From contig WIDE01000084.1 of NCBI GenBank assembly GCA_015039315.1, forward strand, positions 82,938-146,937: 64,000 nt of DNA, written 5' to 3'. A program made the translations under genes and the position numbers. Within the stretch, counting starts at the first letter, position 1; every line of letters begins with the position of its first letter. Positions 54,096-64,000 of this stretch are shown here, one piece after another. This stretch comes from Clavulina sp. PMI_390. Taxonomy: Eukaryota; Basidiomycota; Agaricomycetes; Cantharellales; Hydnaceae. The notes under the pieces were generated by a model, which was not told the origin of the DNA, did no database searches, and was given only the letters and a program-made list of their open reading frames with translations.

Positions 54096-55365
54096 CACCC
54101 AGGCTTGGGTCCCCATGAATGGTGTGGAAACCAGTATTTGATGAAGGCCACGAACAGAATCTTGCTACTGCAAAGGCAAATCCTAGTCGTGGGGTAACCA
54201 AATTTCACCCGGAGACCACTAACGGGTGATGTCGAGGGCGAGTTCGTTACTCTTGACGTTGTCGCGAGTCGTCATAGAAGTTTGGAAGTCGCGTTCGGTG
54301 AGAGGTCATTTGCGGGATAGAGCTTCGCTATTTCACTGGGCTGAATAACGATTCGCTAGCTAGAGTAAGGGTCGTGAAACTCTTTGGGCGGAATGCCGCT
54401 GGCAACTCGGAAACCTCGGGCCCACCATGGCTCCTACACCGCATCAAAGTCTGATAGATCGTGCTCTTGGCATCAGCTCCCAGACACCTCTCGTCGCTAT
54501 AAGGCTCAAACTCCGAGCGATTCGAGAACAACAGCCTCAGGGCCAAGGTACGGTATCCGGGCATCGACACCGAGCACGCATGTTTTCAGACGTCATGCCG
54601 CACCCAGAGATCCAATCTCAATAGAAAATCTTGTACAAGATGCATGCTCCTCAGATCAAACAGCGCGAGTGCCCACATTTCCCGGCGGCGACGTGGGACT
54701 TTGAAGTTTGAGCGCTGACAGGGACTGTTGATAACCTACAGAATTGAAATGCTCTGTCAATATGACGCAATGACACATGCATGTAGAGTCAACTAGTAGA
54801 TAACGCGCTGCGGCCTCTTCATAAAGGTAAGTAGAGCGAGTGGCGGGACGGCGCAGAACATTCATGATCAGCCAAATTCAGTGGCTGTGATGTAGTCACC
54901 TTGCCTGAATAAATAGCCGCGCCGTTTGTTTGCCGAAAGTAACTCCATTCACTGACTCAGCCGGACATGGAGCACCAGCTCCTCGCTTCAGATTCAGACG
55001 AAGCTGCCTCATGAATTTTCATGGCTTCCGTTCCCATTCTCCTCGGGCATCGTAAGTCGTATAGATTCCATGTGGGGCCACTCGATTAGGTTCACTAGAA
55101 TTTGGGGACACTCGCAAGACACATGTGAGGCTAGACGAGGAGGAAGACAAACATGTTCTCCACCACGGTATGTTTGATTGCGACCAGGATAATCTGCATT
55201 TAGCACTAAGGGATGCATAAACGTACAAAGAAGTGTGAAATTAAGCAGATGGTATATTACATGAAGGTTGTCCATGCGTTGTCCATGAAAAGGAGGGAAC
55301 CTATCGTCAATTCGGATATCAACCGTCCGTCTGAGGACTGCGGTGGATGCGGGAACCACGAGCTT
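54096..55365. other. Spacer between Tvp38 paralogs 2 and 3
   Basis: About 1.27 kb with no supported gene, repeat or RNA; short frames only. Confidence 0.45.
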
Positions 55366-56571
55366 CTAATGCGACGGGGGTGGATAGCTAGGAGGCGAGT
55401 ACATCTGAGCTGGAACCGTTCCCAACTCCTGCTCAGGTTTTGGGCCTGCCATTTCAGCCTCAATGGCGGCCTTCCTCGCCGCTCTTGCCGCTCTTCGCTC
55501 CTCCACGATGATAGGCCGTACAACATCCATTTTTCGGAAGGTCCAGCGAGCGGCTACGATGGTGATAAGAGTGCCCACAACAATGACGAGGATGGAGATA
55601 ATTTTGGATCCTTTAGACTTGGAGTTGTTGTCTGCGGCAACGCCAACATAGACAGTGATGAAAAGTTTTGGGAGAGAAAGGATATTTGCGAGGAGATAGA
55701 CCCAGAATTTGATACCGACGACGGAGAAGATGATGGTGGTAACTATTAGCAAGAAATAAGTTTGTTGAGAACAAGAGCATCACAGTCGAAACTGGCCAGA
55801 CTCTACTCACGATGGCCGGGAATGGCAGAGTAACGAATGATTAGGACGGCCCAGAATCCACCATCGAGAACGACACGGGACAGGCATGCGTATGCAATTT
55901 TCTTCTCCTCGTACTTTTTGGAGCGCCCTGTGCACCAGTATTTGAAGACGAACCAATTGGCGATTTCACCTAGGAGATGGCCAGCAGCACAGATAAGGAA
56001 GCCTTTCCACACGCCCCAGACGACACCAACCATGATATCAACGAGCTCATGGCCGAAGAGCTACGGGTTACGATAGTAAGTTACGAGTGCTCCATGATTG
56101 TGAACCAAGTCGACATACTGGAGGAAAGGATAATATAATGAGGATTCCGATTGGGATAGCCCATCCGCCATGCAAGCTGAGAGTAGAAACAAGTCGATAC
56201 TCTTCAGTTCTCGACGAATAAATTGGTGGCAAGGTAAAACTTACTCTCGGAGCTTTTGAGCGGTTGGGTTGATTGCGTCGACAATTTTCGTGTGTAGAGC
56301 CAGAATAACGATAAAAACGATGCCCAAGGCCACCAAACCAAGGATCACCCATCCTATGGTGGGAGATGGTCATGATGAGTTCGATGAATATTTGAAGGTG
56401 GCGGAGAGAAAACGTACTATTAGGAGGATTCGATTGTCCTCGGTTGAAGAGAGTTCTAAAGCCGAAAGGTCTATCGTCTGCATCTTCGAGCTCTGAGGGA
56501 GTAGGTGTTGGGGCCCTAGCTTGCGGCGGTTGGGAAATGGCAGGCTGCGGGTAGGCGGGAGGAGCGGACAT
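55366..56571 (-). CDS. Tvp38/TMEM64 (VTT-domain) membrane protein, paralog 3
   Basis: Start MSAPPAYPQPAISQ carries a PPAY motif at the very N-terminus, followed by TPTPSELEDADDRPFGFRTL. Core: GWVILGLVALGIVFIVILAL, LHGGWAIPIGILIILSFPP, HELVDIMVGVVWGVWKGFLI, CAAGHLLGEIANWFVFKYWC, GGFWAVLIIRYSAIPGH and VVGIKFWVYLLANILSLPKL. The basic tail (RRAARAARKAAIEAEM) ends SPPSYPPPSH with a second PY motif (PPSY). Intron positions match the sister genes. Function inferred only from the family: Golgi/endosomal membrane protein. Confidence 0.88.
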
Positions 56572-56659
56572 CGACGGTGAGTGCGATGGGGTACAGAGGG
56601 TGGAGGAAACGATAGACGGGCTCGCTGGGAGTAGAAAAACTGCCGCAGTGGACGGTCCC

Positions 56660-56665
56660 TATATA
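56660..56665 (-). promoter_or_regulatory. TATA box of Tvp38 paralog 3
   Basis: TATATA about 89 bp upstream of ATG 56571, matching the placement in paralog 2. Confidence 0.45.
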
Positions 56666-57729
56666 CACGAGTCCTGGAGATCAAAATATGGAGTAATGTT
56701 CAGGAGTGCAGGAATGACGAAGCTGCACGGCTGGACGGTGGCTGTACAGGTGGCTGGGTGTCAAGGCGAGCGGCGCGCCTTGCAGGGCAATCATTCCCGA
56801 GCCCCGCTGACTCAATCTCATGTGCGTGTGCCATCAAAAATGTGTAGTGTGCCATTCAATCGACACGAGATTGAGTTAAATGCCTTTGGGAGTGGAGGCC
56901 ACTCCTCCTCGCCTCGAATATCGTAGCGTCATGGATTCACCCAGCCTTGCTAACTGCTCCTGTCCTGCAGCTGTGCTCGCCAATATGCTCTGGCTGTGTG
57001 TTGGAGGCGTTGTGGAGTCCACCCGCTCATGTTCCACGATTCATTCACCGGGATCGGGTCACCCGGCGGAACGGGCCGACCCGGTTTGAGGCCTTTTTCC
57101 AAGGCCGTCTGTCTGCCTCCTTCTCCCACCAGCGCATAGCTTGCTATACCAGCTTGTCATTCCATCCCTTTCTGGCCAGCTCCATGCTAACGTCTGATTC
57201 ATTTTTGGTGTGATCTGTCATAGCATGAGAGAGCTTAGATATCCAGGGAGAACTATACCACAATGCTCTTATCGACGAAGTCTTCAACTACCAGTACACA
57301 AAGATTGTGGATGAAAACCCGTTGAGCCTCTGTTCCGAAAACCGGATGCTGCTTTCTGACTATTTCTTAACGGTTGATCACCTTTGGTTTTGATTAAATT
57401 ATCACTTGATGCTATGCCTAGGTTTTCTATCACCCTCCTTGGCCAACCAGTCGGCGATTACCGTGACCGTGACCATGTGACCTGTGTCTGGTTGGCGCTT
57501 CGAGGCAATGTTGTAGCTGTGTTCAAGCAAGCAGATATCCCATCCTAAATACCCTGCTAGAAACCCTCACCCCGCATAGCATCTCTGAATAAGGTATGCT
57601 TGTGATATGAATTTAGGCGCAAAGTTAGTCTCCTAAGCTGGAAGTCAACCGTCATCAGGACGGAGCCCACTCATCCCTTACGGAAACGCTCGAATATCCA
57701 ACTCAGACTCTTAACCGACGTGCGCGGGA
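56666..57729. other. Divergent intergenic region before the kinase-like pair
   Basis: About 1.06 kb without a supported gene. Nothing recognised beyond the promoters it must contain. Confidence 0.45.
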
Positions 57730-60099
57730 ATGCCTACTCCGGGGAAATATCTCTATCGGAAGAGTGCTGCCTTGTTTGACTTCCTCAGTCCCGTAGTTGG
57801 TAGGCGGCGCACTGAAGGCGATTTGACCCGCTTTGTTGAACGGATCGATCACGAGGCTACGTTTGAATCTCCGCCCAAAGGTCCTCAGCAGCCCCAACTC
57901 AGGTCTAAGTCACTCGATGTGAACCCTTCGGTCGAGGAACACGCAGCCATCACGCCCTTTACTCCCTCTCTGTTTGGCACGCCAGGGCCCCCTGAAGCCT
58001 TTTATCCGTCAACAGATCCGGATAGGACCTCTGGTTTCACCTCCGGTAGCTTGCCTACTCCTCAGGCCGTGGACGTGGATGATGTAGGCCCAAAATCTGA
58101 TACAGTTAACCACCCTCACCCACTTCCCCAGTTAGCCCCGGCTAAGGTGGTCCCTGCTAATGACGTCTCATACCATATCATGTGCTATCTCTTCCTCCCT
58201 GGAATGCTGCCTGACATCCCTGAACCGGGTGACCCAGGCTACATTCCTATAAGAGACCGCCACAAAGTCCTCTTTCCCAAGGAGTTGTTTGTGCACATGT
58301 ACGAGGATTTCAAGAGACAGCGCGCTCTTGATCCGGCATGTCTCAGCCACGACGATCTATACACTGTATTTTCAGTGGTAGTTTTAGAGTACGGAGATAA
58401 CTTGAATGAGGTGACTATCAGCCCCCAAACCTCCAGAAAATATGCCTGATCTTCTCGCCCCATTTACAGTCACACTCCAATGTGGACTGGCTATCTTGCT
58501 TGTCCAGGCTCACTTTACACAGTTTAAAAGCTGATGATCTTGCAAAGATATACCTACAGCATCTGGCTCCCCTTGTGGCGGTGTGGCTTACTCAGGTTCG
58601 CTTGGCTTTTTGCTGTGCCGAATTTGGCACAGAAAGTCCTTCACAGTCGTGGGACTTGACCACCGGGAGGTGAGTATCACCTGGTTTACAACTTCGGTTC
58701 CCAGCTGAAGATAGATTAGACATTGGGACCCCGCACCTTTGATGAAGGGGCTGGCTTCGATTTCTAGCACCCTAGGGGTGGCTCAGAGTTGGGATCAGTT
58801 TATTGATTCACATGAACCAAACGTGGGCATCGACAGTTTGAGTGCCTGGCTTCATAGAGTTGCGGCAGATGCCGTAGCGACGCAAGTGCTTTGCGAGCTG
58901 AAAGGAGCACCAGCTCGGCTTGTGCTTGACGTGCTAGATGAGGTAAACCTCCAGATGCCGATTATCTTAACGGCGCCTAGCACCTGCTTACAAACTTGCA
59001 GACATTGGGAGCATTTGATGATACATTCATGCGTCATCCTTTCGCGAATCTCTATATCTCCCTGGTCCAAAACTCGCTCGATATGCCATCGCGCTTTTGG
59101 ACAGAACCAATATGGTACTATCATCGCAAGCATTACCTTGCGGGGGGCGTCAGAGTTTTTCCGCATATCATCTCAGGAGAACCGGCTTCAATTCTAGTAA
59201 CATGGACTGATGGAAATCAGGATTGTGCAACAATGTGGGATGGTCACAAGGTCCGCATGAGCAAAAAGCCGGATATTTATCAACCTTCTGACTGTATCAT
59301 TCAGGCGTTTCTTCGTGCCCTTGCGGTTCAGTCTCAGTGTCGGCATCCTAACATCATATCAATCACTTCGGTCTTTCTGGACGAACACGAGTTTGAACCC
59401 CTGCGAATAATCTGCCCTACAATACCAAATTTGGAAGAAGGGTATCCTTTCTACCACGATCTTGTAAACGTTTCCCGCTTGGTAAGGATTCGCAAGGCCT
59501 CAACTACTTGATCCTAATGGTCTACACAGATTATAGGACTCGGGGAGGGCCTGGGGTATCTCCATTCCCAAGACATAATCCATGGCGACTTACAATGGGT
59601 ATCTAATTCCTCAAGTTACTTCTTGGTCTCTTGGATATGAATAGCTGATTTTGATGGCTCTCAGCCTAATGTTGTCGTTGATAGCACCTGTCATATTCGT
59701 CTGTGGAACTTTGACATGCGTCGATCTAAACATCATGAGACCTCTGTTATCACTGGACGACCTTACTGGAACCACAGCCGTCCTTTCCCTAGATGCAAAA
59801 GAAGTGACATCTATTCTTGTGGCATCATGTTCCTTGCTGCCGCAATGGCTAGCCCTTCGCATGAATCGACGCTGCCCACTTACGGAATATTCAACGAGGT
59901 CCGCAGTCATTTGGAAGAACAACAGGTTCGCAGTGTCTTGAAGGTCCAGATGCCAACTCAATTGGCACAACTCAAACAGCTCACCCAGCAGCAGGGCGAG
60001 GGGTTGTGGGAGGTAATTTCCGACATGACGGATCTGGATTTAGACATCGATATGACGAATGTGAATACTCGATTACGTTCATTTCTATGTATACAGTAG
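57730..60099 (+). CDS. Kinase-like protein with degenerate active site (probable pseudokinase)
   Basis: Six exons, 57730-58410, 58470-58669, 58720-58942, 59002-59481, 59530-59598 and 59665-60099, sum to 695 aa in one frame. The N-terminal 300 residues have no recognised domain; SHSNVDWLS at exon 2 is shared with the paralog on the other strand. A kinase-like C-terminal half begins around 59150: QSQCRHPNIISITSVFLDE corresponds to the alphaC-beta4 region, LGYLHSQDIIHGDLQW/PNVVVD to the catalytic loop (Asp and Asn kept), but the DFG triad reads NFD (in IRLWNFDMRR) and no VAIK-type beta3 lysine is visible (CATMWDGHKVRM). RSDIYSCGIMFLAAAM is the alphaF region. Loss of the metal-binding Asp suggests no catalysis. 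It converges on its paralog with 46 bp between the stops. Confidence 0.82.
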
Positions 60100-60145
60100 T
60101 TCCTGTTCCAACGAAGCTTCGACCGTCTCTACCTTGAGCAGCATG

Positions 60146-62682
60146 CTATTGAAGGGGTGTTGGCATGGTGGTTACTCGAGGAAGAATGTTTCTAACCTCG
60201 GTCATGGATGGACGTGTGGCTTTGGTGTCAGAAAGCATTCGGCGGATAAGTACCATGAATCCATCGAAATCTCGAACACCAAAGTACACTAGCTGCGGTA
60301 GGTACGAATTGCTTCGCAATCTGTTGACTTCGCTGTCGAGCATGCCGGACTCCTGGGTATTGAGATCACCAACTCTGGATCTGAGGGATGCTACAGAGAG
60401 GGCCATGATCACCACAGCGAATGAGAATATGTCGGTTTGGAGGTCGGGTCGTATTTTATATTCAGTTTCTTGTGCTCCACTCGTTGTCCCCCGTTCCATC
60501 CGACGCTGCAGATTCGCGTTGACGACTTGACGGATTTCTAGCGGCATGAAAAGCACCATCTTGGACCAATAAGCTTCGGTTGAGGTGGAGTTTTGGTTAG
60601 CAAAAGTCACTCGACTCATGCCAAAGTCAGCCAACAACGCGCGAGTGGCGTTAGGAAGTCTTTCAATGAGCACATTTCCCTGGGAGAGAAAGGTAAGATC
60701 AGGGGTATCGGGGACGTTGCAGTTCTACTGACCCAGTGAAGGTCACCATGCACTTGGCGGTTTTGGTGCAGGTACCCAACACCTGAACAGACATCCCTTA
60801 TCTATTCAGGAATGCCGATTAGTGACAGAGTATCGTCGGCCACAGGCTACGTATACTCACCAGCTGCCCTCGTTCCGAGTCCTGCTCGAGAGCGTATTCC
60901 TGTAGATTGGAGTACATGCAGGGCATTACCAAAGAGGGCACATCCTCATCGTATGAAACACCGTATATCCCGATAAGATTAGGATGACGAAATTGTCGCT
61001 GCAGGATGATTGACCTTTTGACGCGCTGAAGGAATGATTGAGCAACGTGCAAGAGAAACATCAATGCAAGCATGGCTCTTACCTTGTCGGTCAAATACAC
61101 CAGGTCCCTCCTCTGGCTTTCTGGGTATTTATGAACACGAATTGCGAAAACAGACTGCCCAATCTTGCCGCACTTGAGATAGGCCTCCCCCCCGTCCTTC
61201 CATGTTCGAGAAGGATGCCGGATAACCGATGTGAGGTTTTGTGGCAGTTTTCCAATAGGTAAGCCATGTGACAAATCTTGCAATAGCTTGATAATTTCTG
61301 GTCGTTCAGGAAAATAGGTCTGATGGTTGTCAAGTACCTTGGAAAAAAATTGTCAGTGCCAGTTATTGGATCCAACGGTAGATGTAAGACGCGCTAACCC
61401 ATTGTGTAACGTCACAAATTAGCTCCAGAGGTTGCTCAGGTAGCTGGCGGATGACAGCCCGCAAGCTTTGTTGTGTGGCGACCGTCCTCACGTAGGAAAG
61501 CGGGTCATGCAGCGCGAGGATGGCCAGCTGTTGTAGAGTAAGCGGAGAATATAACGCATTGTTGAGACATGTGAAGGATTCATGTATGGCTGTCATCACA
61601 CTGCGTTTGAAATCAGATACCTGTCGCCATCCAAAGGAGAATGGAAGCTTACAGTGTCGTTGGTGTCAGCTTGTGTGATGACTGGAGCGTGATAGGAGCG
61701 GAAGGGTTCAACCTGAAACAAGATTTAGAATCAGTACATCATGTCATCCTCATCGCCATGATATGACACAGTACCTTTGCTGGGGAATGGAGGGAGATGC
61801 TGATACGAGTGTCGAGCTATATACGAAGAGATTGAATAAAAATGAGTCCCCAGCCGAGCCCCAAGTAAGCTATATCCTACATTGGCTCGGCGGGAGGCTT
61901 CAAAACTATATGCCACCTATGCACGAATTGGCTTGCAACCATCTGGCGTTTCATCACGATGTCGATCTCCCATAACCAGAGCGCGACGATTGGGGCTACG
62001 TAGTCAAAGTAAATGACATAGAGGTAGGCCGTGAATTGACGGTCTATCTCATAGGGTCGGCCCATCTCTCTCGAAACACTGATCCAATCGATGTTACTAT
62101 GTGACTATTCATGAATGGATGAGAACAAACCAAGTAAAATAGGGCTACACCACTCACCGAGTTCAGGATGTGACCATAGTCCTCAACAATCACTCGAAAT
62201 AGCTTCCAGGCAGCTTCATGTTCATTGTATAAAAGCTCTCGAGATCCAAAGCGTTTTATCTTGGTAGGGAGGATATCTCGATGAGTGACATCCGTAAATA
62301 GTCGCCACCTGACCTCTGAGGTTCCAAAACGGTCGACGTGTAGTGGAGGGGTCACAGCAGCGAGCGCTCCAGTGATGGGGGCAACTTTTAACCTGCCATG
62401 GCGAAATTCTTCTAGCACGGCTATGAAGGCTTGTCGCGGCGGCGTCGTCCGCATGGTGAGGTTTACATACAACTCCTGCGAAGGGATTGATTGGCCCGGA
62501 AAGCCAAAAGAGTCACCATCATTGAGTTTTGGAATGAGCAGAGGGCGGAATTGATCCGCGTCATTGAAGATAGTGACGATTTGTTCGGGGATGTGGGCCG
62601 TCAAGATGTTGTGGACTTGTCGTAACTGCGGTTCGGTCAGGTTGCCTTCAAGACTTGCACGAAGAAAAGCGCGACGGTCCAT
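60146..62682 (-). CDS. Protein kinase-like protein with intact catalytic loop, inverted paralog
   Basis: The start is MDRRAFLRASLEGNLTEPQL (62682); an in-frame ATG at 62778 is also possible. The N-terminal region ends KLFRVIVEDYGHILNS, followed after intron 62157-62105 by SHSNIDWIS, the same junction as in the plus-strand paralog. The kinase half reads SVFAIRVHKYPE (beta3; Arg at the usual Lys), QFRHPNLIGIYGVSYDEDVP, VGYLHQNRQVHGDLHW/GNVLIE, LLADFGMSRV, LQTDIFSFAVVIMAL and TKATRPSMTEVRNILP. HGD, Asn and DFG are all kept, unlike in the sister gene. At least nine exons. Related in style to the Tyr/Ser/Thr kinase-like families expanded in Agaricomycetes; targets are unknown. Some middle exons (61300-62040) were not fully resolved. 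Confidence 0.8.
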
Positions 62683-64000
62683 ATGAAGGATAGTGACAGT
62701 GAGGGTGATGTGATGGCGAGGGTGGCGCAGCCCAGCTGCGATGATAGAGGTTCGGGCGAATGTACAAGGCCCGAACATTCAACTTTCCACGAGCTTAATA
62801 ACGAAACCCACACAAAGGCAGCGGACATGGAGGGAACGGCAACGGCAATATTGATATTGTGGGTGCGATTCGATCGAGTAATGCGGAGATTGCGTGGTTC
62901 AAGGCAATATAATGGGCTAGAAGTGGTACACGTTGGAGACCGAACCGAGCGCGCTTCAGGTTTCAGGAAGAGCGTCACAACCGTCACAGGCCCGCATATT
63001 CCCAAAAATTCACAAAGGCTTTCACAAGCGCCATTTCACATGGATACCAAGGCCCAAGGTTTCGTGGCATTAAGGCTATTTCAGCGCTCTAAATCCATCC
63101 CGCTGTGGCGGCTCTGTGGCTCTGGATGAAGGATCGCTCTGCTAGAACGGTCGGACACCATCGCATGCACGCATTCGTCGTCAACACCTTTGACAGGGGC
63201 CTCTCCCTGGAATAACAGCACGCCTTGTTGGAATCTGGGCTACAGCCGTTCGGGATGGAAAAGGAACCAGATATCAGAAGGTACTGCTGCGTCAATATAT
63301 ACATTTGGTAATCGAGCTTGTACCTGAACACATTTGAGAAAGTCAATTCCGGCCTCGTCATGTGGCCAGCACTCTCGTTATGCCAATTTTACACGTAACT
63401 AATAACAGGTGCCGAGATTAACAGAGATAGAATTGGATTATGGGACTAATTCTTTTCTTATCTACGAATCTACTTGTCACTGGTGGATGCCAGAGCTAGT
63501 CAAGAGCCACTTATTGAACGCAGCTAATGCCTAACCAATCAGAGGAATCAGCACGATGGCTATCGAATGCCTGAAGGAGACTTCGATGAGCCCATGCTGT
63601 CACCAAGCATCAAGAGGGGCACACGAGTCATTTTTCCATCGAGGGCGAGAATGTTGAGCGCTTGGTGCACTATTCGTCCTGAGAATCAACCTAATGAACA
63701 ACTATACTAATTTATATGCGTATGAGGTACTAAGTATAATTACAAGAGATAATATCGATAAATTGGGTGAATGAATATCGGATGTGCCCAAGGTTTCCTA
63801 AATGAACTCTGATGTAGTCTCTGCGGAGTCCATGGTTTCAACCTATTCCCATAGAAAGAGAACGGCTAAGAGAACTGGCTGATCTCAAGGGATCTATCGA
63901 TGGGACTTGTGGTGGGAGACAAGGACTCTTGTGCAAATTGCGGAGTGTTGACAGCATGGCTACGTAAATTGAGTACCAGCCGACTAATTAGTGAGGATCC
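62683..64000. other. Right-end region, no supported gene
   Basis: About 1.3 kb upstream of the minus-strand kinase-like gene. Short frames at 62683-63361 lack family motifs. The last 600 bp are AT-richer and without open structure. The region should contain the promoter of the kinase-like gene. Confidence 0.45.

Noticed and set aside
1..64000. CRISPR arrays, rRNA genes, bacterial-type operons or intact transposons
   Set aside because: No regular spaced repeats, rRNA sequence, Shine-Dalgarno structure, transposase or reverse transcriptase motifs were found; the region is fungal nuclear DNA.

Overview
The window is eukaryotic, and its style is that of a filamentous basidiomycete (Agaricomycetes). 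The genes are dense and intron-rich, and most introns are 50-90 nt with GT...AG ends and CTNAC-like branch sites. The families are typical of mushrooms and their relatives: large F-box/LRR-like proteins, Tvp38 membrane proteins, alpha-arrestins, MID1 and expanded kinase-like proteins. The gene-family flavour would fit a Rhizoctonia/Ceratobasidium-type genome, but that is inference. No rRNA, tRNA, CRISPR array or intact transposon was recognised.

Layout, left to right. (1) 1-7.7 kb: 3' part of an M3 oligopeptidase (+), SEC13 (+), a Grn1/nucleostemin-type circularly permuted GTPase (-), and a small membrane protein split over eight exons (+). (2) 7.7-10.4 kb: a gene-poor stretch. (3) 10.4-22.7 kb: sulfate permease (+), a two-domain DJ-1/PfpI protein (-), mitochondrial adrenodoxin/ferredoxin reductase (+), a Pro/Ser-rich unknown protein (-), and the rRNA-processing WD40 protein Sof1 (+). 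(4) 22.7-30.2 kb: an alpha-arrestin (-) flanked by two gene-poor gaps, one of which holds a perfect 71-bp tandem repeat. (5) 30.2-44.1 kb: valyl-tRNA synthetase (+) followed by four F-box paralogs (+). A 3.4-kb tandem duplication copied the 3' end of the synthetase together with the first F-box gene; the copied synthetase tail and the copied F-box gene are both broken. (6) 44.2-49.9 kb: MID1 (+) converging on Noc1/Mak21 (-). (7) 50.1-56.6 kb: three tandem Tvp38/VTT membrane-protein paralogs (-), each with its own TATA box. (8) 57.7-62.7 kb: two tail-to-tail paralogous kinase-like genes sharing intron positions, one with a degenerate active site. (9) 62.7-64 kb: nothing recognised.

Most single-copy genes are housekeeping: ribosome biogenesis (Grn1, Sof1, Noc1), translation (ValRS), secretion (SEC13) and mitochondrial electron transfer (Arh1). 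The lineage-specific signal lies in the duplicated families on the right half (F-box x4, Tvp38 x3, kinase-like x2). I see no evidence that the neighbours form one pathway. The most unusual structures are the ValRS/F-box segmental duplication, the inverted kinase/pseudokinase pair, the tandem DJ-1 protein whose second nucleophile elbow has lost its cysteine, and three or four genes in which the first intron appears to start immediately after the ATG. All splice sites here were called by eye from frame continuity and family motifs.
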